From the NCBI GenBank assembly GCA_028871055.1, contig JAGWON010000003.1, positions 124,001 through 188,000 on the forward strand: a stretch of DNA of 64,000 nt. The letters are read 5' to 3'. This document shows, in pieces, positions 21,809-31,795 of this stretch (positions within the stretch are counted from its first letter, which is position 1; the number at the start of each line of letters is the position of its first letter). Under the pieces are notes generated by a model, which saw only the letters and a program-made list of their open reading frames with translations, searched no databases and was not told the origin of the DNA. The stretch is from Alphaproteobacteria bacterium. GTDB lineage: Bacteria; Pseudomonadota; Alphaproteobacteria; ATCC43930; CGMCC-115725. The position numbers and the translations under genes are program-made.

Positions 21809-22159
21809 ATGGAATCGATTTGGACGCCTGAACTCGTGCAGAACCTTGCCCGGCTTTGGGACGAGGGCCATTCGACGGCCGAGATCGGCCGCCGTCTGGG
21901 CGTGAGCAAGAACGCCGTGGTGGGCAAGGCGCATCGGTTGGCCCTGACGCCGCGGCCATCGCCGCTGAAGCGTCCGCCGATCCGCCGGCCCGCACCGGCG
22001 GTGACGGCGACCGGAACCGGCGTCTGCTCCTGGCCGACCGGACATCCCGGCGACAAGGATTTCGGCTTCTGCGGCAAGCGCACGCTCGCCGGCAAGCCGT
22101 ACTGCGCCGAGCACGCGGCGATGGCCTATGTGCGGCCGAAGAGCCACAACGCGGCGTAG
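21809..22159 (+). CDS. gcrA: GcrA-type cell cycle regulator
   Basis: 'MESIWTPELVQNLARLWDEGHSTAEIGRRLGVSKNAVVGKAHRLAL' plus C-terminal 'CSWPTGHPGDKDFGFCGKRTLAGKPYCAEHAAMAY'. Confidence 0.9.
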   Translation: MESIWTPELVQNLARLWDEGHSTAEIGRRLGVSKNAVVGKAHRLALTPRPSPLKRPPIRRPAPAVTATGTGVCSWPTGHPGDKDFGFCGKRTLAGKPYCAEHAAMAYVRPKSHNAA

Positions 22160-22184
22160 CGCGAACTGAGACGAGCCAAGCGAA

Positions 22185-22210
22185 CGCTCCCGGCGGCAAC
22201 GCCGGGAGCG
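22185..22210. terminator. Strong hairpin between convergent gcrA and SNase-like gene
   Basis: CGCTCCCGGC-GGCAAC-GCCGGGAGCG, 10-bp perfect stem; only a weak U-tract follows. Confidence 0.45.
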
Positions 22211-22218
22211 CTTGCGTT

Positions 22219-23316
22219 TCAGCGGAAGCGCCACAGACCACGCCGCGCCGAGCGCGCGGCGCCTTCGGCGGGAAGATAGTCGTAGCCCTGCGCCGAATCG
22301 GCGAGCGCAAGGCCCTCGATGACGAGGAAGCGGCCGAGGTCGTTGCCTTGCTCATCGAGACAAATGGCGCCGAGTTCGCCGCGCTGTCCCGGCGGCACGC
22401 GGCAGGCGACGATCGAATGTCCCGCGAGCTTCTGCTTGAGCGCCGCCTCGGCCAGCGCGGCGCAGGACTGCGCCTTGCCGCTTGGCGCCGCGCAGCGATC
22501 TTGCGGATCGGCGGTCTTGACGCCGAACAGCCGCACGGTCTGGCCCTGGACCGCAAGCGTCAGCGGGCCGGCGGCGCGGGCATGGCCGCTGAAGATCGCC
22601 GGATTCGCCACCGCCACCACCGATCCGGCATTCGCCAGCGGTGTCGCCGTTGCGACCGCGCTGGACGGCGCGCTCGACACGACGCCGCGCTGCCCCGGCG
22701 AAGCCGGCGGCACCACGTGCAGGATTCGGCCCTTGCGATCGCTGATCGTGACCGTGCCGAGCCGCTTGGTGCTCTCGTCGCTGGGCACGACGTGAAACCC
22801 GGGCGGCGCAACCGCGACGGTGGGAAGTTCCGGCACCGCCGCCTTCGCCGGCGGTTCGGCGGCGGGCGTCGTCGCGGCTTGCGGCGGCAACGCCACTTGC
22901 GGCACAGGCGTCGGCGCGAGCGGCGGCGCGGCAAGGATGAGCGCACTCTGCCCGACCGACGTCGATCGTAATTCAGGCGCTGGCTGCGGCTCTGCCGGCC
23001 CGCCCGCCGTGCCGGTCGGCACTACATTGGATTTGACCGCGGCTGCCGGCGGCGGCGATTTGGCCGCGGCCGTCGGCTCGGTCCCGGGCGCCGGCGGAGC
23101 CGGCGGCGCGACGGTTTTGTCGCTCGATTTGGTCGTGTCATGATGCGGCACGACCGTTGCTATCCGGGGCGCCGCCGGCCTGCGGTGACTCATGACTGAC
23201 AACGCCGCCCCGCCGACGAGGGCGACGCCCAGCGCGACGAGCAGCCACTTGCGCAGCGCCAGCGTGCGTGCGTGTCGAATCCAAGCCTTGCGAACCGGGT
23301 GGTTTTCGCTTGACAT
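22219..23316 (-). CDS. Membrane-anchored protein with C-terminal degenerate staphylococcal-nuclease-like domain
   Basis: TM near N-terminus, Pro/Ala-rich linker, C-terminal 'GQTVRLFGVKTADPQDRC...LGRFLVIEGLALADSAQGYDYLPAEGAARSARRGLWRFR' resembling SNase fold. Confidence 0.6.
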   Translation of the reverse strand: MSSENHPVRKAWIRHARTLALRKWLLVALGVALVGGAALSVMSHRRPAAPRIATVVPHHDTTKSSDKTVAPPAPPAPGTEPTAAAKSPPPAAAVKSNVVPTGTAGGPAEPQPAPELRSTSVGQSALILAAPPLAPTPVPQVALPPQAATTPAAEPPAKAAVPELPTVAVAPPGFHVVPSDESTKRLGTVTISDRKGRILHVVPPASPGQRGVVSSAPSSAVATATPLANAGSVVAVANPAIFSGHARAAGPLTLAVQGQTVRLFGVKTADPQDRCAAPSGKAQSCAALAEAALKQKLAGHSIVACRVPPGQRGELGAICLDEQGNDLGRFLVIEGLALADSAQGYDYLPAEGAARSARRGLWRFR

Positions 23317-23384
23317 ACGGTCGTTAGGTCTGCGCCATCTCGTGCTAAAGGTACATCAACAAGGCCAATTTCCGAGGTTTTACC

Positions 23385-23609
23385 ATGGGTTCCTTCAGCC
23401 TGCTGCACTGGCTGGTCGTGCTCGTCATCGTCGTCCTGCTGTTCGGCGCCGGCAAGCTGCCGCGCGTCATGGGCGACTTTGCCAAAGGCATCAAGGCATT
23501 CAAAGCCGGGATGCGCGAGGAAGACGAGTCCGAGACCAAGCCGCAGCAGCAAGTCCAGCCGCCGCCCACGGCGTCCGCCGGCGACCGTCCGGCGCACGAT
23601 CGCGGCTAG
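23385..23609 (+). CDS. tatA: Sec-independent protein translocase subunit TatA
   Basis: '[43 protein letters not shown]': one TM then amphipathic helix. Confidence 0.88.
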   Translation: MGSFSLLHWLVVLVIVVLLFGAGKLPRVMGDFAKGIKAFKAGMREEDESETKPQQQVQPPPTASAGDRPAHDRG

Positions 23610-23642
23610 CAGGCTTCGTCGCGCGCCGTCGCTACCCGCTGC

Positions 23643-24203
23643 ATGAGCGAGCCCCGGTTCCCGCCGCTCGCCGAGAGCGCGATGACGGCCGAACAGAAGC
23701 GCGTCGCCGCTGCCATCGCCGAGAGCCGCAAGACGCTGCGCGGCCCGTTCCACATGCTGCTGCGCAACCCCGAACTCGGCGACCGCGTGCAGAACGTCGG
23801 CCGTTACTTGCGCTTCCACAACACGGTACCGGACGCCATCAAGGAGCTGGTGATCCTGGTGACGGCGCGACACTGGCGCGCCCAGTTCGAATGGGCGGTG
23901 CATCGCGGTTTCGCACTCGATGCCGGCGTGCCCGCGGCGGTATGCGATGCGATCGCGAACGGCCGGAAACCGAAAGGCCTCACCGCCGATCAGCAGGCGG
24001 CCTACGATTACGCTGGCGAGCTGCTTGCCACCAAGGGCGTGAGCGATCCGGTCTTCGCGCGGGCACAGCAATTCTTCGGCGACGCGGGCGTGGTCGAACT
24101 CACGGTCTGCGTCGGCTATTACGGCCTGATCGGGCTCGTCCTCAACACCGACCGCACGCCCCTGCCGCCCGGCGCCGACAAGCTGCCACCGCTCGCGCGC
24201 TGA
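23643..24203 (+). CDS. Carboxymuconolactone decarboxylase family protein
   Basis: '[31 protein letters not shown]' CMD/AhpD-like core. Confidence 0.75.
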   Translation: MSEPRFPPLAESAMTAEQKRVAAAIAESRKTLRGPFHMLLRNPELGDRVQNVGRYLRFHNTVPDAIKELVILVTARHWRAQFEWAVHRGFALDAGVPAAVCDAIANGRKPKGLTADQQAAYDYAGELLATKGVSDPVFARAQQFFGDAGVVELTVCVGYYGLIGLVLNTDRTPLPPGADKLPPLAR

Positions 24204-24222
24204 ACAGGCGAAGCGCCCCGCC

Positions 24223-25257
24223 ATGCGGGTCGACGAATTCGATTTTCCGCTCCCCCGTCATCTAATAGCGGCGCATCCGGTCGAGCCGCGCGACGCCGCG
24301 CGGCTGCTCGTTGTCGGATCCGAACTCGCCGACAAACACGTGCGCGATCTGTCGACGCTGTTGCGGCCCGGCGACGTCATGGTCGTCAACGACACGCGCG
24401 TCATTCCGACGCGGCTTTATGGTCGACGCGACCAAGCCGCCGTCGAGGCGACGCTCCACCGACACGAAGGCCCGGCGCGCTGGCGCGCCTTCGTCAAGAA
24501 CGCCAAACGGCTCAAGGCCGGCGACCGCATCGAATTCGCCGCGGACTTTGCCGCCACGGTCGCGGCGCGGCATCCGGAAGGCGATCTGAGCCTCGACTTC
24601 GATCGCTCCGGCCCCGATCTGCGCGCGGCGCTCGAGCGTTACGGCGCCATGCCGCTGCCACCCTATATCAAGCGGCCGCGCGGCGGCGACCCGCGCGATC
24701 GTGTCGACTACCAGACCATCTTCGCCGTCAACGAAGGTGCGGTTGCGGCGCCTACCGCCGGCCTCCATTTCACGCCGGCGCTGTTGGACGCGCTCGACCA
24801 GGCCGGCGTCGCGCGGGTCGCCGTGACCTTGCACGTCGGAGCAGGTACGTTCCTGCCGGTGAAGGCGGCCGACACGGCGGATCACAGGATGCACGGCGAA
24901 TGGGGAACGGTGGGCGCCGCGGCGGCGGCGCGGCTCAATGCCGCGCGCGCGGCGGGCGGGCGGATCGTCGCCACCGGCACGACGGCCGTGCGGCTGCTCG
25001 AGAGCGCCGTCGACGCCACGGGGCGGTTCGCTCCCTTCGAAAGCGAGACCGATCTCTTCATTACGCCGGGTTACCGCTTCCGCGCCGTCGACGTGCTGAT
25101 CACCAATTTCCATCTGCCGCGCTCGACCCTGTTCATGCTGGTGTCTGCCTTCGCCGGGCTCGAGCGGATGAAGCGTGCCTATGCCCACGCGGTGGCGCGG
25201 GGTTATCGGTTCTTTTCCTATGGCGACGCCTGTCTCCTGTTGCCGGAGAGGCGATGA
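24223..25257 (+). CDS. queA: S-adenosylmethionine:tRNA ribosyltransferase-isomerase
   Basis: '[28 protein letters not shown]', '[13 protein letters not shown]', '[19 protein letters not shown]'. Confidence 0.95.
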   Translation: MRVDEFDFPLPRHLIAAHPVEPRDAARLLVVGSELADKHVRDLSTLLRPGDVMVVNDTRVIPTRLYGRRDQAAVEATLHRHEGPARWRAFVKNAKRLKAGDRIEFAADFAATVAARHPEGDLSLDFDRSGPDLRAALERYGAMPLPPYIKRPRGGDPRDRVDYQTIFAVNEGAVAAPTAGLHFTPALLDALDQAGVARVAVTLHVGAGTFLPVKAADTADHRMHGEWGTVGAAAAARLNAARAAGGRIVATGTTAVRLLESAVDATGRFAPFESETDLFITPGYRFRAVDVLITNFHLPRSTLFMLVSAFAGLERMKRAYAHAVARGYRFFSYGDACLLLPERR

Positions 25258-26378
25258 GCGTCGGCTTCGCCGTCACGGCGCGGAACGGCGCGGCGCGGCG
25301 CGGCCGGATCGCGACCGCGCACGGTACGGTCGAGACACCGGCCTTCATGCCGGTCGGTACCGCCGCCACGGTCAAGGCGATGCGGCCCGAGGACGTGAGC
25401 AAGGCGGGCTTTGCGATGATCCTGGCCAACACCTATCACCTGATGCTGCGGCCGGGCGCGGAGCGCATCGCCGCGCTCGGCGGCCTGCATCGGTTCATGA
25501 ACTGGCCGGGGCCGATCCTGACCGATTCGGGCGGCTTCCAGGTGCTGTCGCTGGCTAAGCTGCGGAAAATTGCGGAGGACGGCGTCGCCTTCCAATCCCA
25601 TCTCGACGGCAGCCGCCACATGCTCGCGCCCGAACGCGCGATCGAGATTCAGCGTCTGCTCGATGCCGACATCACCATGGTGCTGGACGAGTGCACGCCG
25701 TTTCCGGCGACCGCGGACGAGGCGCGCGGCTCGATGGAGCGCTCCATGCGCTGGGCCGAGCGCTGCAAGCGTGCGTTCCGCGACCTGCCCGGCTACGGTT
25801 TGTTCGGCATCAACCAGGGTGGCGTGCACAACGAGCTGCGTCGCGCCTCGGCCGCGGCGCTGACCGGTATCGGCTTCGACGGCTACGCCATCGGCGGTCT
25901 CGCCGTCGGCGAGGGCCAGGCCGCGATGTTCGCGGTGCTCGACGCGACCGTGCCGGCACTGCCTGACGACCGGCCGCACTATCTGATGGGCGTCGGCAAA
26001 CCCGACGATCTTTTCGGCGCGGTGGCGCGCGGCATCGATCTTTTCGACTGTGTCTTGCCGACGCGCTCGGGCCGCACCGCGCAGGCCTTCACCCGTTTCG
26101 GCACCGTCAATTTGCGGAACGCGCGCCATCTCGACGACAAGCGGCCGCTCGAAGAGGGCTGCGACTGTCCGGCTTGCATGCTCTATTCGCGCGCCTATCT
26201 CCACCATCTGGCGCGCGCTGGCGAAATCCTGGGCAGCATGCTGTTGACCCATCACAATCTTCGCTATTATGCGCGGCTAATGGAGCAATTGCGCGCGGCG
26301 ATCGAAGCCGGGCGCCTCGCCGAGCTCGGCGACCGTCTTGCGCGCGATTGGGCGCGGGGCGACATCGAATCCTGCTAG
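25254..26378 (+). CDS. tgt: tRNA-guanine transglycosylase
   Basis: '[16 protein letters not shown]', '[11 protein letters not shown]', '[14 protein letters not shown]', '[17 protein letters not shown]'; ATG at 25254 overlaps queA stop. Confidence 0.96.
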   Translation: MSVGFAVTARNGAARRGRIATAHGTVETPAFMPVGTAATVKAMRPEDVSKAGFAMILANTYHLMLRPGAERIAALGGLHRFMNWPGPILTDSGGFQVLSLAKLRKIAEDGVAFQSHLDGSRHMLAPERAIEIQRLLDADITMVLDECTPFPATADEARGSMERSMRWAERCKRAFRDLPGYGLFGINQGGVHNELRRASAAALTGIGFDGYAIGGLAVGEGQAAMFAVLDATVPALPDDRPHYLMGVGKPDDLFGAVARGIDLFDCVLPTRSGRTAQAFTRFGTVNLRNARHLDDKRPLEEGCDCPACMLYSRAYLHHLARAGEILGSMLLTHHNLRYYARLMEQLRAAIEAGRLAELGDRLARDWARGDIESC

Positions 26379-26380
26379 CC

Positions 26381-26848
26381 ATGCCGAAAGCCAAGAACCC
26401 CTATCGCGACCTGACGCTCTTGGGACGACCCGCCGCCCTGCCGGCGTCTCCCGATGTCGCGGTGCTCGAGCGCGTCGCCAACCCGCATCCGGCGACGACC
26501 TATCTGGTGCGGTTCAACGCGCCGGAATTCACCTGTCTCTGTCCGCTCACCGGCCAGCCCGATTTCGCGCATTTCGTCATCGATTACGCGCCGGCCAGGC
26601 ACATCGTCGAGAGCAAGTCCTTGAAGCTGTTTTTGGCTTCGTTCCGCAACTACGGCGCGTTCCATGAGGACTGCACCCTGATCATCGCCAACCGCATCCG
26701 CGCCGCGATCAAACCGCGCTGGCTCCGGATCGGCGGCTACTGGTATCCGCGCGGCGGCATGCCGATCGATATCTTCTATCAGACCGGCGCACCGCCGAAG
26801 GATTTGTGGCTGCCCGACCAGGGCGTGCCGCCGTACCGCGGCCGTTGA
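26381..26848 (+). CDS. queF: NADPH-dependent 7-cyano-7-deazaguanine reductase
   Basis: '[48 protein letters not shown]' QueF motif. Confidence 0.95.
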   Translation: MPKAKNPYRDLTLLGRPAALPASPDVAVLERVANPHPATTYLVRFNAPEFTCLCPLTGQPDFAHFVIDYAPARHIVESKSLKLFLASFRNYGAFHEDCTLIIANRIRAAIKPRWLRIGGYWYPRGGMPIDIFYQTGAPPKDLWLPDQGVPPYRGR

Positions 26849-26849
26849 G

Positions 26850-27962
26850 ATGGACGCCGCGCGGATCAAGGCGACGATCCGCGACGAAGCATTGAGGCTC
26901 GGCTTCGATGCCGTCGGGTTTGCCGCGCCCGACATGGCCGAGGCGACGCGCGCGGGACTCGCCCGGTTCCTCGAACAGGGCTTTCACGGCGAGATGGATT
27001 GGTTGGCTGATCGCGCCGAGCAGCGCGCCAGCCCGAAGGATCTGTGGCCGGCGGTCAAGAGCGTGGTCGTGCTCGGCCTCAATTATGCGCCCGTGGCCGA
27101 TCCGCTGTCCGAGCTCGCGGCGCGCGACCGCGGCTATATCTCGGTCTATGCGCGCGGCCGCGACTATCATGACCTGATCAAAGGCCGGCTCAAGACCCTG
27201 GCGCAGAAGATCGCGGCGCGCTGGGGCTCGCAGCTGAAGGTCTTCGTCGACACCGCGCCGGTGATGGAAAAGCCGCTGGCCCAGGCCGGCGGCGTCGGCT
27301 GGCAGGGCAAGCACACCAACCTGGTGTCGCGCGAATTCGGCTCGTGGCTCTTCCTCGGCGAGATCTATCTCGACCTGGCGTTGCCGCCCGACGCGGCCGA
27401 GGACGACTATTGCGGCGAATGCCGCCGCTGTCTCGAGGTCTGCCCGACTAACGCGTTTCCGGGCCCCTATCGGCTCGATGCCCGGCGCTGCATCTCCTAT
27501 CTCACCATCGAGCACAAGGGACCGATCGACGCCGAGCTTCGGCCGCTGATGGGGACGCGCATCTTCGGCTGCGACGATTGCCTCGCGGTGTGCCCGTGGA
27601 ACAAGTTCGCGGTCGCGGCGCGCGAGAGCGGCTTGAAAGCCCGTCCGGCGCTCACCGGCCCCGAGCTCGCCGCGCTCGCGCGGCTCGACGATTCCGGCTT
27701 CCGCAAGCTGTTCGCCGCCTCGCCGGTCAAGCGCATCGGCCGCGACCGCTTCATGCGCAACGTCTTGATCGCCATCGGCAACAGCGGCGATCCGGCGCTC
27801 GTCGAGTCTGCACGCGTCAGCCTCGACGATCCGTCGCCGTTGGTACGCGCGATGGCGGTGTGGGCGCTGAAACGGCTCGATCCGGCGGCGGCCAAGACGC
27901 TGCGCGAGACCTATCTGACGCGCGAAACCGATCCCGCCGTGCGCGCGGAGTGGGCGGTCTAG
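26850..27962 (+). CDS. queG: Epoxyqueuosine reductase
   Basis: Two ferredoxin-like clusters 'CGECRRCLEVCPTNAF' and 'GCDDCLAVCPWNKF', C-terminal HEAT-like repeats. Confidence 0.93.
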   Translation: MDAARIKATIRDEALRLGFDAVGFAAPDMAEATRAGLARFLEQGFHGEMDWLADRAEQRASPKDLWPAVKSVVVLGLNYAPVADPLSELAARDRGYISVYARGRDYHDLIKGRLKTLAQKIAARWGSQLKVFVDTAPVMEKPLAQAGGVGWQGKHTNLVSREFGSWLFLGEIYLDLALPPDAAEDDYCGECRRCLEVCPTNAFPGPYRLDARRCISYLTIEHKGPIDAELRPLMGTRIFGCDDCLAVCPWNKFAVAARESGLKARPALTGPELAALARLDDSGFRKLFAASPVKRIGRDRFMRNVLIAIGNSGDPALVESARVSLDDPSPLVRAMAVWALKRLDPAAAKTLRETYLTRETDPAVRAEWAV

Positions 27963-28948
27963 GCGACCTTCTTGCCGGCGCCGGTCGCCGGCAGACGAAT
28001 GGTCACCGCCAGGCCGAGGCCCGGCGTGCCGGCGACGCGGAGCGTGCCACCCTCGCGCTCAGCCAAGGCCTTGGCCTGGCCGAGGATGCTGCGCTCGCCG
28101 ATCTCGTCTTCCGCCAGAGCCGGGCCGGTATCGGCGATCTCGATCTCGATGTCGCCGCAGTCGGCGCGCGCGGCGCGCAGCGTGACGCGGCCGCCGGTCA
28201 GCGAACGTGCCACAGCGTTGCCGAGTAGCCGGAGGATAATCTCGGTCAGCGCGCGATCGGAGCCGGCGAAGGTGCCGATGCCTGGCTCGACCGAAACGAC
28301 CAGAGCGACACCGGCGGACTCGGCTTCGGGCTCGACCAGACAGGCCGCCGCGCCGATCAGCGCGGCGAGCACGACCCGCTCGTGGCCGGGTTCGGCCGCG
28401 AACGGCCGCGGCGCGAGATCGGTCACGTCGCGGACGGTGATCAGCAGCCTGCGCGCTTGGCCCCGATCGTCGTGGATGCTGAGGCAATCGCAGCGCAGCA
28501 GCCGGGTCGCACCGTCGGCGCGCAGCGCGCGCAACTCGACCGGCGTCGGCGTCTCGGCGCGGGCGAGATTGGCGAGCCAGGCAGCGGCGATGCCGCGATC
28601 CTGAGCGTGGACCATGGCCATAAAGCGGGCGCGCGATGGCGGCGCGCCGTCCGTATCGAGCCCGAACAGCGAATACATCGCCGGCGACCAGGTCACGTCG
28701 CCGCTGGCGATGTCCCATTCCCAGCTCGCAGCCGGTGCCGCGCGCGCGCGCTCCGCGTTCACCGATTCGTTCTGGCGCAGCGTCGCTTCGGCGGCGATGC
28801 GGCGGGCGCGCTCGTCGGCAAGGATTTCGGCCAGGGCCTGCGACGCCCGCGCGACCGCGCGGCGGCGGCGCTCCGCGATCAGCCACACGGCCGTTGCGCC
28901 GGCGATGGCGCCCGGTAGCGCGCCCGCGGCGATGTCGAACGGACTCAT
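27959..28948 (-). CDS. PAS-domain sensor with HATPase_c-like C-terminus
   Basis: N-terminal TM, PAS ('ASWEWDIASGDVTWSPAMYSLFGLD'), HATPase N-box 'LTEIILRLLGNAVA', G2-like 'GTPGLGLAVTIRLP'. Confidence 0.68.
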   Translation of the reverse strand: MSPFDIAAGALPGAIAGATAVWLIAERRRRAVARASQALAEILADERARRIAAEATLRQNESVNAERARAAPAASWEWDIASGDVTWSPAMYSLFGLDTDGAPPSRARFMAMVHAQDRGIAAAWLANLARAETPTPVELRALRADGATRLLRCDCLSIHDDRGQARRLLITVRDVTDLAPRPFAAEPGHERVVLAALIGAAACLVEPEAESAGVALVVSVEPGIGTFAGSDRALTEIILRLLGNAVARSLTGGRVTLRAARADCGDIEIEIADTGPALAEDEIGERSILGQAKALAEREGGTLRVAGTPGLGLAVTIRLPATGAGKKVA

Positions 28949-29002
28949 GCGGCGAGTATCGGCGGCGAAGGTGAACGGAGGTTAAAGACGCGGCGCCACC
29001 GG

Positions 29003-30496
29003 CTATTCGCCGGCGGTGAGGGTCGCGAACGCCGCGTTGCGACCGGCGCGCCGCCCGGACACGAAGGCCCAGGCCAGATGGTGGCCGTGGCCGCGCAGCA
29101 GGAGCCCGCCCTGGCCGGTGGCACCGGCGGCGAACAAACCGTCGATCGGGCGATCATCGGCGCCAAGCACGCGGTGCTCGTGGTCCACCGCGAGCCCGCC
29201 TTCGGCATGGACGAAGACCGCGCGCACCGGGCCAAGGGCGATGTAAGGGCCGGCGCCCAGCTTCGGCCGATTGCCTGCAGCGGCGTTGTGCGATTGCACG
29301 GCGTTCACGAGCGAGCCTGCGTTCATCTTCAGACGGCCGGCGAGTGCGTCGAGCGTCTGACCGGCGGCGAAAATGTCCGGCCGGTTGCGCCGGTAGTCCG
29401 CAACATAGGCATAGGCGACGCCTGGCGCCGTCGAGATGAAATGCGGCCACGCCGCGAACCTCCGGGCGATGCGGTCGTCGAGCAGGATATAACCGATTTT
29501 TTCCGGCTGATCCGGCAGCGCATAGGCCGGTCTGTCGAGCTCATCGGCAAACCGCTCGCCCATCTTGTTGACGAGAATGGCCCCTTCCCCAAAGAGGCCG
29601 GGTGACGGCGCAAGCGCGGTCGTCACGAAACTCATCACGAACGGCCGCAGCAGAGCGGGCGGCATATGATCGAGCGACCACGCCATAAAATTAGCCAGCA
29701 CGCGCCAGGGCGGCAGGTTGGACAGGACGTTCATGGTTCGCGGCGGCACGAATCGAAGCTCGGGGCCGAGGGCGAGGTCGCCATTCAAGACACGCGCCCC
29801 GAGGGCGAGAGCCAGCTTCTGGCCGTCGCCTGTCGCCGTGGCATTGACGCCGTCGACCTTGGCCGCTTGCGGACCCATAAAGCGGCTCTTGAGCGCTGGG
29901 TCGCTGGTGAAATCGCCGGCGGCGAGCACCACGCCACCGCGCGCACGAACCCGCTGCGCGCCGCCGCCATCGCAGTCGACCCCGACCACGCGATCGGCCT
30001 CGACCACGAGCCCTCGCACCCGCGTTGACACGCGTATGAGGACGCCTGCGCGTCGCGCCGCCCGCTCGAGATGCACAATGAACGAGCGCGAATTCGGCAG
30101 AACGTTGTGCATCCGCGGCTTCGTGTGCGGCGGCTCCGGCATCGGGCCATAAAAACGGATGCCGTGGTCCAGCAACCAACGGAACGTGTCTGGCATCGCA
30201 TCCGTCAGAACGCGCCGCAGCGCCGGATTGTCGCGGAAATCTGCATCGCCGTTGAACGCCGCCATGTCGCGCCAGTGATCGCCGGGGTGGTCCTTGATGC
30301 CCCTGCGCAACTGATGTGGCGTTGCCGTGGCGCTGACCGAGCCGATGGACCATGCGGTCGATCCGCCCAATTCGGCGTTTTTTTCGAGCAGAACGACGCT
30401 GCGCCCGACCGCGCGTGCCTCGAGTGCCGCGGCCAGTCCGGCTCCGCCGCCGCCGACCACGATCACGTCGTAGGTCTCTTCCATCGAACCCGCCAT
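29003..30496 (-). CDS. FAD-dependent oxidoreductase of the fumarate reductase / 3-ketosteroid dehydrogenase type
   Basis: 'YDVIVVGGGGAGLAAALEARAVGRSVVLLEKNAELGGSTAWSIGS', C-terminal 'GLFAAGATGQGGLLLRGHGHHLAWAFVSGRRAGRNAA'; start trimmed from the over-long track ORF. Confidence 0.82.
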   Translation of the reverse strand: MAGSMEETYDVIVVGGGGAGLAAALEARAVGRSVVLLEKNAELGGSTAWSIGSVSATATPHQLRRGIKDHPGDHWRDMAAFNGDADFRDNPALRRVLTDAMPDTFRWLLDHGIRFYGPMPEPPHTKPRMHNVLPNSRSFIVHLERAARRAGVLIRVSTRVRGLVVEADRVVGVDCDGGGAQRVRARGGVVLAAGDFTSDPALKSRFMGPQAAKVDGVNATATGDGQKLALALGARVLNGDLALGPELRFVPPRTMNVLSNLPPWRVLANFMAWSLDHMPPALLRPFVMSFVTTALAPSPGLFGEGAILVNKMGERFADELDRPAYALPDQPEKIGYILLDDRIARRFAAWPHFISTAPGVAYAYVADYRRNRPDIFAAGQTLDALAGRLKMNAGSLVNAVQSHNAAAGNRPKLGAGPYIALGPVRAVFVHAEGGLAVDHEHRVLGADDRPIDGLFAAGATGQGGLLLRGHGHHLAWAFVSGRRAGRNAAFATLTAGE

Positions 30497-30510
30497 CGCG
30501 CGAATCGACG

Positions 30511-31788
30511 TTAAAGCAGCCGCTCGGGACCGGCCGCCGTGGTCAACAGGGTCTGGAGCGCGCGCAGCCGCCGGCGCGGCCGCGGTTTCACCGCCGCCGC
30601 CTTTTCGGCCGCGTCGATACGCTGCCAGCCGGCGAGACTGACGGCGCCGGCACCGCGGGTCTCGAGCAGCCGCGCGAGACCAACGCGGCCCGGCTTGGTC
30701 GAAGGCGCCGTGCCCGCTTCTTTGAGCACCCGATCGGCAACGAGGCGCGCATCGGCGACGATCTCGGCCATGCCGCCGGCGGCGCCGCGCTTGGCCCAGC
30801 CGGCGGCGTAGAGCCCGGGCGCGATCAGGCCGCGGTCGTCGACCAGCCGGTCGTAATCCGCGCATCGTTCGAAGCCGATCGCGGCGATCACCAGCTCGCC
30901 GCGGAGCGCCAGGTTCTGGCCGAGCCGATCGGGACGCGTGAATAGCATACGCTCGACGCCGACCGTGCCGTCGAGACGCAGCGGCCGCAAATGGAAATGA
31001 AAGCGGATCGAGAGGCGCGCCTCGTTGCGCGGCACCGCAGCCAGCGCAGCGAAGGCGCGCAGCAGCGCCTTGCGATCGCGGTCGAGGCCGTCGGCGAGCG
31101 CCTCGGCCTGAGCCAGCGCCTCGGGGTCGATCGCCGCCTGCGCGCGAGCGAGCTTCTTCAGCTCGGCGAGATCGGCCGGCTGGAAACGCGAGGCGAGCAG
31201 GTCGTTGCGGCCGACGACGTGAACGGTCTGCAGCGGCATGACCGCGAGCGTGGCAGCGATGTCCGGATCGAGATCCGCCTTCGTCAGCTCCTTGGCCGAG
31301 CGCGCCAGCAGCCGCGCCACTTCGAGCGCGACGCTGCCCTGGCCGACGACGATGACGCTGCGGACGCGATCGAGCGCCGGCGGCGCGCTCGCGAGCTCGG
31401 GGTCGCCGTTGACCCAACGCAGGAAAGCACCGGCGCCCCACACACCCGACAACCCATCGCCGGGAATGCCGAGCCGCCGGTCCGGACCGGCGCCGGTCGC
31501 AACCACCACCGCGTCGTAGAGCATGCGCAAATCCGCCAGATCGAACTCGCGGCCGAGCGCGACGTTGCCCCAGAAGGCGACCGGTTTTGCCGCCAGCGCG
31601 CGCGTGAACAGGGTCGTGAGCTTCTTGTCGAGCGCGCGATCGGGCGCCAGGCCATAGCGCGCCAGGCCGAACGGCACCGGCAGCTTTTCGATAAGATCGA
31701 TACGCGCCTGTGGCGCCTTGTGCGCAATGCGCTCGGCGACCGCGAGTCCGGCGGGGCCGCTACCGACGATGGCGACGGACAGGGACAA
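30511..31788 (-). CDS. Adrenodoxin-reductase/FprA-type ferredoxin--NADP+ reductase
   Basis: 'VAIVGSGPAGLAVAERIAHKAPQARIDLIEKLPVPFGLARYGLAPDR', 'VIVVGQGSVALEVARLLA', 'AAGWAKRGAAGGMAEIVADARLVAD'. Confidence 0.83.
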   Translation of the reverse strand: MSLSVAIVGSGPAGLAVAERIAHKAPQARIDLIEKLPVPFGLARYGLAPDRALDKKLTTLFTRALAAKPVAFWGNVALGREFDLADLRMLYDAVVVATGAGPDRRLGIPGDGLSGVWGAGAFLRWVNGDPELASAPPALDRVRSVIVVGQGSVALEVARLLARSAKELTKADLDPDIAATLAVMPLQTVHVVGRNDLLASRFQPADLAELKKLARAQAAIDPEALAQAEALADGLDRDRKALLRAFAALAAVPRNEARLSIRFHFHLRPLRLDGTVGVERMLFTRPDRLGQNLALRGELVIAAIGFERCADYDRLVDDRGLIAPGLYAAGWAKRGAAGGMAEIVADARLVADRVLKEAGTAPSTKPGRVGLARLLETRGAGAVSLAGWQRIDAAEKAAAVKPRPRRRLRALQTLLTTAAGPERLL

Positions 31789-31795
31789 GGCCGCC

